This document shows, one piece after another, positions 43,812 through 53,169 of a stretch of DNA of 64,000 bases (positions are counted from its first letter, which is position 1; each line of letters starts with the position of its first letter). The stretch covers positions 1-64,000 of the forward strand of contig NZ_MVHH01000004.1 of the NCBI RefSeq assembly GCF_002086515.1. The letters run 5' to 3'. The DNA is from Mycolicibacter arupensis. GTDB lineage: Bacteria > Actinomycetota > Actinomycetes > Mycobacteriales > Mycobacteriaceae. The notes beneath the pieces are model-generated. The model worked only from the letters and a program-made list of their open reading frames with translations, ran no database searches and was not told the origin of the DNA. The position numbers and the translations under genes were made by a program.

Positions 43812-45503
43812 ATGTCCCCTCGCCGGCATTCGCTGAGCACATCGATCGCGCACCTGCACGGCGATGAGCGCACCGTCGGCTCCCCACTGAATACCGCTGA
43901 ACTGGTCGCATTGCGGCGCACTCGGCTGTTCGGGGCCACCGGAACGGTGCTGATGGCGATCGGCGCGCTCGGGGCCGGGGCGCGGCCGGTGGTGCAGGAT
44001 CCGACCTTCGGAGTCCGGCTGCTGAACCTGCCGTCGCGGCTGTCCACGGTGGCCTTGACCATGACCACCACGGGCGCGGTGATGATGGCGCTGGCCTGGC
44101 TGATGCTGGGACGGTTCGCCCTGGGACGGCGACGGATGTCCCGCAGCCAGCTGGATCGCACGCTGCTGCTGTGGATGTTGCCGCTGCTGGTGGCCCCTCC
44201 GATGTACAGCAAGGACGTCTACTCCTACTTGGCGCAGAGCCAGATCTCCCGGCTGGGCCTAGACCCCTATCGGGTGGGGCCGGCACCGGCCTTGGGCCTC
44301 GATCACGTCTTCACCCTCTCGGTTCCCAGTCTCTGGCGCGAGACGCCGGCGCCCTATGGCCCCCTGTTCCTGTGGATCGGGCGCGGAATATCGGCCTTGA
44401 CCGGCGAGAACATCGTCACCGCGGTGCTGTGCCACCGGGTGGTGGTGCTGCTCGGGGTCGGTTTGATCGTGTGGGCGGTACCGCGGCTGGCGGCCCGCTG
44501 CGGAGTCGCCGAGGTCAGCGCCCTGTGGTTGGGTGCGGCCAACCCGCTGCTGCTGATGCACCTGGTCGCCGGCATCCACAACGAGGCGCTGATGCTCGGC
44601 CTGATGCTGACCGGCACCGAGTTCGCCCTGCGCGGGATCACCGCCGCCCGGCCCCTGGTGCCCTCGCTACGGGACCACCCGACCTGGAGTGACTGGGCGC
44701 CACTGGCCGAACTGCTGGCCGGCGCGGTATTGATCACGATGTCCTCGCAGGTCAAGCTGCCGTCACTGCTGGCCCTGGGCTTCGTGGCGATGGCCCTGGG
44801 CTGGCGCTGGGGCGGCGACCTGCGGGCCTTCCTGCTGGCCGGCACCAGCATGTCGGCACTGGCGGCAGCGGTGACCGGTGTGATCGGCTGGGCCAGCGGA
44901 CTGGGCTTCGGCTGGGTCTTCACGCTGGGGACCGCCAACGTGGTGCGCAGCTGGATGTCGCCTCCGACCCTGATCGCGCTCGGCACCGGCCAGGTCGGGA
45001 TCCTGCTGGGGTTGGGCGACCACACCACCGCGGTGCTGTCGCTGACCCGCGCGATCGGCGTGCTGATCATCGCGGTGCTGGTGGTCTGGCTGCTGCTGGT
45101 GGTGTTCCAGGGCCGGCTACACCCGGTCGGCGGGCTCGGGGTCGCACTGGGAATCACGGTCCTGCTGTTCCCGGTGGTTCAGCCCTGGTACCTGCTGTGG
45201 GCGATCATCCCGCTGGCCGCGTGGGCCACCCGCCCCCAATTCCGGATCGCGGTGATCGGGGTGACCCTGGTGGTGGGCATCTTCGGACCGACGGCCAACG
45301 GCGACCGTTTCGCCCTCTTCCAGATCGTGGACGCGACCCTGGCCAGTGCCGTCGTGGTGCTGGGCCTGTTCCTGCTGACCTATCGGCGGCTGCCGTGGCG
45401 CGCGTTGCCCCGGGCCTCCGAGGGCGCGACGGGCGATCTGCCCGCCCAGGAAGCCACCCCCCGAGCGGCCGCCACCACCGACGCTTACGCTGATTCCCCG
45501 TGA
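43812..45503 (+). CDS. mptB: alpha-(1,6)-mannopyranosyltransferase, MptB-like
   Basis: This 563-residue polytopic GT-C glycosyltransferase (Rv1459c-like) uses polyprenyl-phosphomannose to start the mannan core of lipomannan and lipoarabinomannan. About 13 hydrophobic segments are visible. The GT-C acidic motif region is in the first outer loop, PPMYSKDVYSYLAQSQISRLG near residue 138, and YGPLFLWIGRGISALTGEN near 183. The proline-motif region of the family is near FPVVQPWYLLWAIIPLAAWA (about 455). The ATG at 43812 is supported by the leaderless promoter; the in-frame codons upstream are not conserved in style. The ABC genes follow with a GTGA overlap. Confidence 0.88.
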   Translation: MSPRRHSLSTSIAHLHGDERTVGSPLNTAELVALRRTRLFGATGTVLMAIGALGAGARPVVQDPTFGVRLLNLPSRLSTVALTMTTTGAVMMALAWLMLGRFALGRRRMSRSQLDRTLLLWMLPLLVAPPMYSKDVYSYLAQSQISRLGLDPYRVGPAPALGLDHVFTLSVPSLWRETPAPYGPLFLWIGRGISALTGENIVTAVLCHRVVVLLGVGLIVWAVPRLAARCGVAEVSALWLGAANPLLLMHLVAGIHNEALMLGLMLTGTEFALRGITAARPLVPSLRDHPTWSDWAPLAELLAGAVLITMSSQVKLPSLLALGFVAMALGWRWGGDLRAFLLAGTSMSALAAAVTGVIGWASGLGFGWVFTLGTANVVRSWMSPPTLIALGTGQVGILLGLGDHTTAVLSLTRAIGVLIIAVLVVWLLLVVFQGRLHPVGGLGVALGITVLLFPVVQPWYLLWAIIPLAAWATRPQFRIAVIGVTLVVGIFGPTANGDRFALFQIVDATLASAVVVLGLFLLTYRRLPWRALPRASEGATGDLPAQEATPRAAATTDAYADSP

Positions 45504-46438
45504 ACTCAGCTGTCGCGGTGCGTTTGTGCGGGGTGCGCAAGCGTTACGGCACCGGTCCATCGGCGGTCGACGCAGTCGCCGGCCTTGATTTCGAGGTACA
45601 GACCGCCGAGGTGTTCGCCCTCCTGGGCCCCAATGGTGCCGGTAAGACGACGACGGTCGAGATGTGCGAAGGCTTCGTACGCCCCGACGCCGGCACCATC
45701 GAGGTCCTCGGCCTGGACCCGGTCGCCGACAACGATCGGCTGCGGGAACGCATCGGCGTGATGCTGCAGGGCGGCGGTGGCTATCCGGCCGCCCGCGCGG
45801 GCGAGATGCTCAAACTGGTGGCCTCGTACTCGGCGAACCCGCTGGACCCGCAGTGGCTGCTGGAGACCCTCGGCCTGACCGAAGCGGCGCGCACCACCTA
45901 CCGGCGGCTCTCTGGAGGCCAACAGCAACGACTCGCCTTGGCCTGCGCACTGGTCGGCCGCCCGGAGCTGGTGTTCCTCGACGAGCCCACCGCCGGCATG
46001 GACGCGCACGCGCGCCTGCTGGTGTGGGAGATGATCGATGCGTTGCGCCGCGACGGCGTGACGGTGGTACTCACCACCCACCATTTGCGCGAGGCCGAAG
46101 AATTGGCCGATCGGCTGCTGATCATCGACCATGGCGCCGTGGTGGCGGCCGGCACGCCGGCGGAATTGACCCGCAGCGGGGCGCAGGGACAGTTGCGTTT
46201 CACCGCGCCGCCCCGATTGGATCTGTCGCTGCTGGTCACGGCGTTGCCGGAGGGATATCGGGCCAGCGAGGTACTGCCCGGCGAATATCTCGTCGAGGGG
46301 GCAGTGAATCCGCAGGTGCTGGCGACGGTCACCTCCTGGTGTGCCCACCTGGACGTCTTGGCCACCCAACTGCGGGTGGAACAGCGCAGCCTCGAGGACG
46401 TGTTCTTGGAGCTGACCGGACGGGAGCTACGCCCATGA
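45500..46438 (+). CDS. ABC exporter ATP-binding protein (Rv1458c-like)
   Basis: This 312-residue ATPase has Walker A GPNGAGKTTTVEM near residue 43, Q-loop V-M-L-Q-G-G-G-G near 88, signature RLSGGQQQRLALAC near 135, Walker B PELVFLDEPTAGMD near 155 and switch histidine TVVLTTHHLREAEEL near 190. It belongs to the DrrA/ABC-2 type. It overlaps mptB by four bases (GTGA) and the permease by four bases (ATGA), so the three are coupled. The substrate is not known; nearness to ctaA and mptB may mean haem or envelope related export. Confidence 0.93.
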   Translation: MNSAVAVRLCGVRKRYGTGPSAVDAVAGLDFEVQTAEVFALLGPNGAGKTTTVEMCEGFVRPDAGTIEVLGLDPVADNDRLRERIGVMLQGGGGYPAARAGEMLKLVASYSANPLDPQWLLETLGLTEAARTTYRRLSGGQQQRLALACALVGRPELVFLDEPTAGMDAHARLLVWEMIDALRRDGVTVVLTTHHLREAEELADRLLIIDHGAVVAAGTPAELTRSGAQGQLRFTAPPRLDLSLLVTALPEGYRASEVLPGEYLVEGAVNPQVLATVTSWCAHLDVLATQLRVEQRSLEDVFLELTGRELRP

Positions 46439-47223
46439 GTGCTCAGCAGGTGTTCGCACCCGGCACCTTCACCCCCGATCCGCGTCCGGCCAGTGTGCCG
46501 GCGATGCTGGCCGCGCAGTATCGGTTGGAGCTGACCCTGCTGCTGCGCAACGGCGAGCAACTGTTGCTGACGATGTTCATCCCGATCACCCTCCTGATCG
46601 GGCTGACAGTGCTGCCGCTCGGCCCCTTCGGGGAGGGCCATGCCGAACGCGCGACCACGGTGCTGCCGGTGATCATGTCACTGGCGGTGATCGCCACCGC
46701 GTTCACCGGCCAAGCCATCGCCGTGGCGTTCGATCGGCGTTATGGGGCACTCAAGCGCCTGGGCGCCACGGCACTGCCGGTGTGGGGTGTGATCGCCGGA
46801 AAGTCGTTGTCGGTGGCCACCGTGGTGCTGTTGCAGTCGGTGGTGTTGGGAGCGATCGGCATCGCCTTGGGCTGGCGGCCGACGGTGGCCGGACTGGGGC
46901 TGGGCGCGGTGATCATCGCGCTGGGAACCGCCTGTTTCGCCGCGCTGGGCCTGTTGCTCGGCGGTAGCCTGCGCGCCGAGATCGTGCTGGCCGGCGCCAA
47001 TCTGCTGTGGTTCGTCTTCGGAGGGTTCTCGGCCCTGACGGTGGAGACCGATCTGGTGCCGGAAACGGTGCGCTGGCTGGCCCGACTGACGCCCTCCGGC
47101 GCGCTCACCGAGGCGCTGGCGCAGGCGCTGAGCGTGTCGCTCGACTGGTTCGGCATCGCGGTGGTGTGCGGGTGGGGCGTGGTGGCCGCCATCGGCGCGG
47201 TGCGGTGGTTCCGGTTCAGCTGA
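46435..47223 (+). CDS. ABC-2 type permease (Rv1457c-like)
   Basis: This 262-residue membrane protein has six hydrophobic segments of the ABC-2 exporter type. AQYRLELTLLLRNGEQLLLTM precedes the first span; RYGALKRLGATALPVWGVIAGK near 100 is the typical cytosolic loop; VRWLARLTPSGALTEALAQALS near 215 precedes the last span. It forms the membrane part of the exporter with the upstream ATPase, overlapping it by four bases. The ATG at 46435 gives the standard length. It ends 41 bases before the ctaA start. Confidence 0.9.
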   Translation: MSAQQVFAPGTFTPDPRPASVPAMLAAQYRLELTLLLRNGEQLLLTMFIPITLLIGLTVLPLGPFGEGHAERATTVLPVIMSLAVIATAFTGQAIAVAFDRRYGALKRLGATALPVWGVIAGKSLSVATVVLLQSVVLGAIGIALGWRPTVAGLGLGAVIIALGTACFAALGLLLGGSLRAEIVLAGANLLWFVFGGFSALTVETDLVPETVRWLARLTPSGALTEALAQALSVSLDWFGIAVVCGWGVVAAIGAVRWFRFS

Positions 47224-47252
47224 CCTACTACGGGATGTAGTTAGCGATCCTC

Positions 47253-47258
47253 TACGAT
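47253..47258 (+). promoter_or_regulatory. -10 hexamer TACGAT of ctaA
   Basis: TACGAT is followed by six bases and the GTG at 47265, which implies a leaderless ctaA transcript separate from the ABC genes. Confidence 0.5.
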
Positions 47259-47264
47259 CAGCCC

Positions 47265-48215
47265 GTGGGACGGTTCCTGATGCGCCTGGTCGACCTGCTC
47301 CCAGAACCGGGCCTGCGCACCCAGCGATGGCTGGCCGCTGCGGTGGTGTTCACGCAGGGATTCATCTCGGTCACCGGAGCGATCGTGCGCGTGACCGCCT
47401 CAGGTCTGGGGTGCCCTACCTGGCCGCAGTGCTTCCCGGGCAGTTACGTCCCGGTCGCGGTGTCGGAGGTGCCGCGGATCCATCAGGCCATCGAATTCGG
47501 CAATCGCATGGTGACTTTCGCAGTGGTGATCACCGCCGCACTGGCCGTGCTGGCCGTTATTCGGGCGCGGCGGCGCACCGAGGTGCTGGTGTATGCCTGG
47601 CTGATGCCCGGCTCCACCGTGGCGCAGGCGGTGATCGGCGGGATCACGGTACGCACCGGGCTGGCCTGGTGGACGGTGGCCGTTCACCTGCTGGTCTCGA
47701 TGCTGATGGTCTGGCTGGCCGTGCAGTTCTTCGCCAAGGTCGGCCAGCCCGATGACGCCTCGGCCGTGGTGATCCAGCGGGCCCCGGCAGCGTTGCGCTG
47801 GCTGACCGCGCTGTGCGCCGCCGTATTGGCCGCGGTATTGGTCACCGGAACCCTGGTGACCGCCGCGGGACCGCACGCCGGCGACAAGAGCGCGGCCCGC
47901 ACGGTGGCCCGCCTCAAGGTGGAGGTGTCCACCCTGGCCCACCTGCACGAGTCCCTGCTGATCGGATTCCTCGGGCTGTTGGTGGGACTGGCCTTCGGGC
48001 TGGCGGCGGTGCGGGCGGCCGCTCCGGTGATCCGCCGTCTGACGGCGGTGATCGTCCTGGCCCTGGCTCAGGGGCTGATCGGCGTCGTCCAGTACTTCAC
48101 CGGGGTGCCTGCCGTGCTGGTCACCCTGCACGTGGCCGGTGCCGTGCTGGTCACCGGAGCGACCGCGGCGCTATGGGCGTCGCTGCGCGAGCGGGCCCAG
48201 CCCGAGTCGCTCTAG
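47265..48215 (+). CDS. ctaA: haem A synthase CtaA
   Basis: This 316-residue membrane enzyme oxidises haem O to haem A for the aa3 cytochrome oxidase. There are eight hydrophobic segments in two similar halves. Haem-ligating histidines are in VPRIHQAIEFGNRM near residue 68, TVAVHLLVSM near 141, LAHLHESLLIGF near 226 and VTLHVAGAVLVTG near 287. The loop cysteines in GLGCPTWPQCFPGSYVP near 48 match the class with a cysteine pair. It acts after CtaB, which is also in this window at 53756-54679. Its last 45 bases overlap the end of the convergent gene at 48171. Confidence 0.94.
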   Translation: MGRFLMRLVDLLPEPGLRTQRWLAAAVVFTQGFISVTGAIVRVTASGLGCPTWPQCFPGSYVPVAVSEVPRIHQAIEFGNRMVTFAVVITAALAVLAVIRARRRTEVLVYAWLMPGSTVAQAVIGGITVRTGLAWWTVAVHLLVSMLMVWLAVQFFAKVGQPDDASAVVIQRAPAALRWLTALCAAVLAAVLVTGTLVTAAGPHAGDKSAARTVARLKVEVSTLAHLHESLLIGFLGLLVGLAFGLAAVRAAAPVIRRLTAVIVLALAQGLIGVVQYFTGVPAVLVTLHVAGAVLVTGATAALWASLRERAQPESL

Positions 48216-48872
48216 GGCCGCGCCGACCTCGACGGCGAACCGCCGCTGCGCCCGGTCCCGCTGCTCGGCGTCGAGCTCGTCAAAACCCCATTGCGGGGCG
48301 ATCAGATCCAAACTGACCAGGCGCGCGTCCGCCGCGCCACCGGCGACGTCCGCACGGGCGTAGAGCAGTTCCTCGATCCGGATGCTCAGACGCTCCGCGG
48401 CAGCCCGCAGCGCGGCACGCCCGATGTCCCACAGCTCGAAGTCCGGATCGCAACCCGCGGCACCGAATGCGTGCGAGCGGCCGGCGCCGAAGAACACCAG
48501 CGCGGTGACGTCACGCGGCGATTCGCCGGCATACGTCGGCACGCCGTCGCACTGCAGGTCTGCCAGGTAGCGGCGGTCGGCGTTCCAGGCCACCACTTCC
48601 GGGGGATTGAGTAGATGAGTCACCCGCGTCGTCCAGTCCAGGAACTCGGCGTGCCGCCGCGGGGCGCCCCCGGCGGTCCGCAGAATCACCAGATCCGCCG
48701 CCAGGGTGTCGGGGTGGTCCCAGGGCAGTTGACGGGCGTGCAGCCCGCGCTGACGCAGCGCCGCGACCAGCCCGGCGTCACCGCCGGAACCGGAGCCGTC
48801 GTGCCGACCGCCCCGCGGATCGACCGCCAGGACGATGCGCGGATGGAAGATCTCGGGCCGGGCCAGCTTCAT
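48171..48872 (-). CDS. conserved protein, Rv1455-like (ATP-grasp-like)
   Basis: This 233-residue soluble protein has residues about 8-75 resembling a pre-ATP-grasp domain (HPRIVLAVDPRGGRHDG, then AALRQRGLHARQLPWDHPDT), and the middle reads HLLNPPEVVAWNADRRYLADLQCDGVPTY, as in ATP-grasp enzymes of the glutathione synthetase type. The later catalytic part is short, so it may be a reduced or divergent member. The ATG at 48872 is chosen over 48905 because TATGAG (48879-48884) lies six bases before it. It is divergent from qor, and its end overlaps ctaA tail-to-tail by 45 bases. Confidence 0.75.
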   Translation of the reverse strand: MKLARPEIFHPRIVLAVDPRGGRHDGSGSGGDAGLVAALRQRGLHARQLPWDHPDTLAADLVILRTAGGAPRRHAEFLDWTTRVTHLLNPPEVVAWNADRRYLADLQCDGVPTYAGESPRDVTALVFFGAGRSHAFGAAGCDPDFELWDIGRAALRAAAERLSIRIEELLYARADVAGGAADARLVSLDLIAPQWGFDELDAEQRDRAQRRFAVEVGAALERLGLGPLAQRRP

Positions 48873-48903
48873 GCAGACCTCATAGTCGGAGATGATAGTC
48901 ACC

Positions 48904-49890
48904 ATGCACGCCGTGGAAGTGGCCGCGACCGGTGGCCCCGAAGTCTTGACCTACGTCGACAGGCCGCAGCCCTCCCCCGGCCCCGGCGAGGTGTTGATCC
49001 GAGTCGAGGCCGTCGGGGTCAACTACATCGACACCTACTTCCGCTCGGGGATCTATCCGGCCGCATTGCCCTTCGTGGTCGGCAGCGAGGCTGCCGGAAC
49101 CGTGGCCGAGGTCGGCGCGGGTGTGAGCACGCTCGGCGTCGGCGATCGTGTGGTGACGGCTGCGGCCACCGGCGCCTACGCCGAATACTGCACAGCGCCA
49201 GCGGCTTTGGCGGCGCCGATCCCGGCCGGGGTTGACGCCGGTGTGGCCGCGGCCGCGCTGCTGAAAGGCCTGACGGCGCACTACCTCATCACGTCGGTGT
49301 ACGCGGTGCAACCCGGAGACACCGTGTTGCTGCATGCCGGAGCCGGCGGGGTGGGCCTGATCCTGACTCAATGGGCCACCGCGCTGGGAGCCCGGGTGGT
49401 CACCACCGTGTCGAGTCCGGCCAAGGCGGAGCTGTCGCGGCAGGCCGGGGCCGTGGCGGTACTCGACTACCCCGGCTCGGGTGACGCCGCCGCGGTCGAG
49501 TTCGGCGCCCGCATCCGGGAGCTGACCGGGGGCGTCGGGGTGGCCGCGGTGTATGACGGCGTCGGCGCCACCACATTCGACGCAAGCCTGGCCAGCCTGG
49601 CCGTGCGGGGCACGCTGGCACTGTTCGGCGCGGCCAGCGGCCCGGTGCCGCCGGTGGATCCGCAGCGCCTCAACGCCGCCGGATCGGTGTACCTGACCCG
49701 GCCCAACCTCGCCCACTTCACCCGGACGGCCGAGGAGTTCTCTTGGAGGACGGGCGAACTCTTCGCCGCTGTCGAGAGCGGCACGCTCGAGGTGACGGTC
49801 AGCCGGCGCTATCGGCTCGCCGACGCGGCCCAGGCCCATCGCGACCTGCAGGGCCGCCGCACCGTCGGCTCGATCGTGCTCGAGGCTTAA
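48904..49890 (+). CDS. qor: quinone oxidoreductase (zeta-crystallin type)
   Basis: This 328-residue medium-chain NADPH:quinone reductase corresponds to Rv1454c. The catalytic part has GVNYIDTYFRSGIYPAALPFVVGSEAAG near residue 39, with no zinc-binding cysteines, and the nucleotide motif HAGAGGVGLILTQWATALGARVV is near 145. The ATG at 48904 matches the family N-terminus M-H-A-V-E-V; an ATG four codons upstream is also in frame. GATGAT (48891-48896) lies seven bases before the chosen start. The stop overlaps the end of the convergent PPE gene by three bases. Confidence 0.92.
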   Translation: MHAVEVAATGGPEVLTYVDRPQPSPGPGEVLIRVEAVGVNYIDTYFRSGIYPAALPFVVGSEAAGTVAEVGAGVSTLGVGDRVVTAAATGAYAEYCTAPAALAAPIPAGVDAGVAAAALLKGLTAHYLITSVYAVQPGDTVLLHAGAGGVGLILTQWATALGARVVTTVSSPAKAELSRQAGAVAVLDYPGSGDAAAVEFGARIRELTGGVGVAAVYDGVGATTFDASLASLAVRGTLALFGAASGPVPPVDPQRLNAAGSVYLTRPNLAHFTRTAEEFSWRTGELFAAVESGTLEVTVSRRYRLADAAQAHRDLQGRRTVGSIVLEA

Positions 49891-51506
49891 CCGACCCCGC
49901 GGTCGGCGTCCCAGCCGTCGGGCAGCAGCGGCATCCGGGGGCCGTCGGCGAATTCCGTCCCTTCCAACCGGGTGAGCCCGGTGACGCGGGTCCGGGCGCT
50001 CGGTGCGCGTGCCGAGCGCCCCAGGTTCCCCGCGCCGCGATCCGATACCGGTGCCGGTTCCCAGTCGGGGGTCACCTCGATGGTCAGATCCATCACGGCG
50101 TCAGCGTGACCCGCTCTGGTGTGGCGTCGCCGGAGACGATTGGCCCGGCGGGATTCTGCGGCCGCCGCGACCGAGCCGGTCTCGGGGGTGGGAGTCTTGC
50201 GCTTGGCGCTGTCCGCCGCGGAAGCGTGAGCGCCAAGACCTGATCCGTAGTCGATCCGGGGCCCGCCCCCGATCAGGTAGGGAAACAGTGGCGGACCGGC
50301 GGGCACGGGCGCCGGCGGCGCTGGAGCCGGCGGTGCCGCTGCCGCACCGGCCGGGGCGGCAGCGGGCGGAGGCGCCGGTGGTGGCGGTGCAGCCGCCACC
50401 GCCGAGCCGACCGCGACAGCGGGCACATCGGCGACGACGGCGGGAGTCACCGGCACGGCGCCGCCCACCGGCACCGGCTGCGGCAGACCGGCCAGGCCGG
50501 CGAGTCCCGACAGGCCCCCGACAGGTGCCACCACCGCACCCGCTGCGGCGGCCATCGCCGCGGGCTGGCTTACCGCCTGCAACAACTGGGCGATGTGGGT
50601 GGGCCAGTCGAACAGCACCAGTGCCGCGAAGTACTGCAGCGCCGGGACGATCTGGCTTGGGTCCTGGGTGATCATCAAGAAGTCCTGGTAGAGCTCCAGA
50701 GTGCGCGCGAGGTACCAGATCGGTTTGGTGGCATCGGCGTAGAACTCGTAACCGATGCCGTTGATCGCCTTCGCGGCCGGGTCCCAATTGATCCCGAAGT
50801 TCCGCAGGAAGTCCGCCACGGCGGTCGTCACGCCGTTGGTGATGGGATCGAGTCCCGGGCGTCCTGTTTCTATGCCAAGGCTTTTCAGAATCGGCTCCAG
50901 GTAGTCCAGTAGCCACTGCAGTGGATTCTCGGTGATCGGTTCGGGCGTCCACGGTGAGGTGGCCGATGCCGATCTCTGGATCGGTGCCGCCGCGGTGGCA
51001 GCGGGGGTCGCCGCCATCGACGCCTCACAGGCCGCCTGATAGAGCGCCATGGTGGTGGCGGCCTGCATCCACATCCGGAAGTAGTCGGCCTCGTTGAGGG
51101 CGATCGGAATGGTGTTGATCCCGAAGAAGTTGGTCGCCACCAGTGTGCCGTGGGTGGCGTGGTTGGCGGCCAGCTCCGGCAGCGTCGGCATCGCCGCCAC
51201 CGCGGCGCTATAGGCCGCGGCCGCCTGCTCGTGCAGCAGCGCCATCCGGGCGCTGTCCGCTGCGGCGCGGTGCAGCCACGCCAGGTACGGCAGGTGCGCC
51301 GCCTGATATTGCTCGCCCGCAACGCCCCGCCACACCCCGGACTCCGAAGCCAAGAGCGCGGTCAGATCCGCCGCGGTGTCCGCGTAGGCCGCGCTCAACG
51401 ACGTCCATGCCCCCGCGGCGCTGAGCAGCGGCCCGGGGCCGGGGCCCGCACTGAGCAGGGCCGCATGCACCTCGGGCGCAGACGCCATCCACACCGGGCC
51501 GAACAC
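49887..51506 (-). CDS. PPE family protein, PPE-PPW type (second of a tandem pair)
   Basis: This 539-residue protein has an N-terminal PPE domain (residues 1-165): WMASAPEVHAALLSAGPGPG has A-P-E in place of P-P-E, with G-V-W-R-G as the W-x-G turn near 58 and TLVATNFFGINTIPIALNEADY near 122. The middle is about 200 residues; then a long proline/alanine linker and a C-terminal block that ends GPRMPLLPDGWD, the P-x-x-P-x-x-W hallmark of the PPE-PPW subfamily. Such proteins are exported by ESX systems. No PE gene is adjacent. It starts with GTG, 47 bases after the first PPE gene. Confidence 0.9.
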   Translation of the reverse strand: MFGPVWMASAPEVHAALLSAGPGPGPLLSAAGAWTSLSAAYADTAADLTALLASESGVWRGVAGEQYQAAHLPYLAWLHRAAADSARMALLHEQAAAAYSAAVAAMPTLPELAANHATHGTLVATNFFGINTIPIALNEADYFRMWMQAATTMALYQAACEASMAATPAATAAAPIQRSASATSPWTPEPITENPLQWLLDYLEPILKSLGIETGRPGLDPITNGVTTAVADFLRNFGINWDPAAKAINGIGYEFYADATKPIWYLARTLELYQDFLMITQDPSQIVPALQYFAALVLFDWPTHIAQLLQAVSQPAAMAAAAGAVVAPVGGLSGLAGLAGLPQPVPVGGAVPVTPAVVADVPAVAVGSAVAAAPPPPAPPPAAAPAGAAAAPPAPAPPAPVPAGPPLFPYLIGGGPRIDYGSGLGAHASAADSAKRKTPTPETGSVAAAAESRRANRLRRRHTRAGHADAVMDLTIEVTPDWEPAPVSDRGAGNLGRSARAPSARTRVTGLTRLEGTEFADGPRMPLLPDGWDADRGVG

Positions 51507-51553
51507 GAGGATTCACTCTAGCGAATCCGTTATTTCGGCTAGACGAACTCTGC

Positions 51554-53122
51554 CTATTTCGTCGTGTCGGCCAGACCGGCGGGCAGCAAGGGCAAGCGCG
51601 GCCCGTCGTCCATTGCACCACCGAGCAGGACCGTCAGCCCCGCGGCCGGACTGCCGGTGCGGACCCCGGCCCCGGCGAACCCGCCGGCCCGCTGGGGCGA
51701 CGCCGTCACGTCCGCCGGAACCGGATCCTCCCATTGCGGGCTCACCTCGACGGTGAGGTCCATGACAGCGTTACCGGGCCGGCGCATCGCGGCGCGCCGC
51801 CGGCGACGGGCCCGCCGCCGTTCTCCCTCCGCGGCGCCCGCCGAGGCCGCGGCCGCAGAACCCCGCGGCTCGCAGGCCCTGCGGGACGCGGCCGCTCGGG
51901 CGGACATGCCGGAGCCGGAACCGATGCCGGGCGGGCCGAGCAGATACGGCGGGAAGAAGGGCGCGGCTCCCGGCGGAGGCGGCGCAGCGGGCGGGACGGT
52001 CCCGCCGACGCCCGCCGGGGCCGGCGCAGCGGCAGGCGCCGGGGCGGACGAGGAGGGAATCGCCGGTGTCGGGGCTCCCGCCGGCGACGATCCAACGCCG
52101 GCAAAGGCATCGGGCGTCACATCCAGCGGCAGCGGAGCAAGCGGCTGCGGTGGACCGGCCACGCCGGCCAGTCCGGCCACACCTCCCACCGCGCCCACCG
52201 GGGCGACCAGCACGCCGAGCGCAGCGGCGAACAACTGGGGCGATTGGGCCAGCCATGAGCCAATCTCGGCGAGGTGTGTCGGCCAGTCGAACTCCGCCAG
52301 CTGGACCAGATACTGGAATCCCAGCGCGGGATTCTGCTGGAAATTCACGCCGAGCTGCTGAAAGTCCTCCCACAGTTCCAAGGCCCGCACCAGCCAGAAC
52401 ATCGGCTGATTGGGATCGACGTACTCGTCGTAGGCAATGCCGTTCATCATCGCGTGGGCGGGGTCCCAGTTGATCTGACCGTTGCTGACGGTCTGCAGAA
52501 TCTTGGCGACCAAGTGATCCAGGGGGTCGTTGACGGTGGGGTCGGTGCCCTCGTCGGCAGCTGCGGGCTGCGCATCGGCTTTGAGGATCTGCGGTGCCGA
52601 CGCGGCCTGCGGCGCCGAGGACACCGCGGCTCCGGCCACGGCCTGATAGGTCGCCATCGTTGTCGCGGCCTGAACCCACATCCGCACGTAGTCGGCCTCG
52701 TTGAGCGCCAGCGGAATCGTGTTGACCCCAAAGAAGTTGGTCGCCGCCAGCACGTCGTGGGCGATGTGATTGGCGGCCAGCTCCGCCATCGTCGGCATGG
52801 TGGCCAGCGCGCCGAGGTAGGCCGCGGCGGCTGCCTCGAAACGGGCGGCCGTCGTGGCGCTGTCGGCTGCGGTTCGATTCAGCCAGGCCACGTAGGGCAT
52901 GTGGGCCGCCACATATGCCTCCGCGCTGGGGCCCCGCCATGCGCCGGCCCGAACGGCCCCCAAGGTCGCCATGAGTTCGGAGGCAGCGTCGGCGTATTCC
53001 GTACCCAACGCCGCCCAGGCGGCCCCGGCAGCCAGCAGCGGACCCGGCCCCGCCCCGGCGCTCAGCAGTGCCGAGTGCACCTCCGGTGGCGATGCCATCC
53101 AGAACGGAGTCGGTACGGTCAC
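51554..53122 (-). CDS. PPE family protein, PPE-PPW-like (first of a tandem pair)
   Basis: This 522-residue paralogue of the next gene downstream has FWMASPPEVHSALLSAGAGPG (P-P-E intact), G-A-W-R-G near residue 62 and VLAATNFFGVNTIPLALNEADY near 127. The middle is similar, with a proline/alanine-rich linker and a basic stretch of ERRRARRRRRAAMRR. The last block reads GPRLPLLPAGLAD, where the tryptophan of P-x-x-P-x-x-W is leucine. It starts with GTG and is probably co-transcribed with the second PPE gene. Export by ESX-5 or another type VII system is expected from the family. Confidence 0.9.
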   Translation of the reverse strand: MTVPTPFWMASPPEVHSALLSAGAGPGPLLAAGAAWAALGTEYADAASELMATLGAVRAGAWRGPSAEAYVAAHMPYVAWLNRTAADSATTAARFEAAAAAYLGALATMPTMAELAANHIAHDVLAATNFFGVNTIPLALNEADYVRMWVQAATTMATYQAVAGAAVSSAPQAASAPQILKADAQPAAADEGTDPTVNDPLDHLVAKILQTVSNGQINWDPAHAMMNGIAYDEYVDPNQPMFWLVRALELWEDFQQLGVNFQQNPALGFQYLVQLAEFDWPTHLAEIGSWLAQSPQLFAAALGVLVAPVGAVGGVAGLAGVAGPPQPLAPLPLDVTPDAFAGVGSSPAGAPTPAIPSSSAPAPAAAPAPAGVGGTVPPAAPPPPGAAPFFPPYLLGPPGIGSGSGMSARAAASRRACEPRGSAAAASAGAAEGERRRARRRRRAAMRRPGNAVMDLTVEVSPQWEDPVPADVTASPQRAGGFAGAGVRTGSPAAGLTVLLGGAMDDGPRLPLLPAGLADTTK

Positions 53123-53153
53123 GGGCCACCAACCGACCAGTTAATGAATATGG

Positions 53154-53169
53154 TTTTCATTATCGAAAA
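53154..53169. promoter_or_regulatory. A+T-rich inverted repeat upstream of the PPE pair
   Basis: TTTTCATTATCGAAAA has 5-base arms (TTTTC/GAAAA) around six bases, within a distinctly A+T-rich island (about 53141-53175) that carries the PPE promoter. It faintly resembles Fur/Zur-type boxes; the match is not strong enough to name the regulator. Confidence 0.3.
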
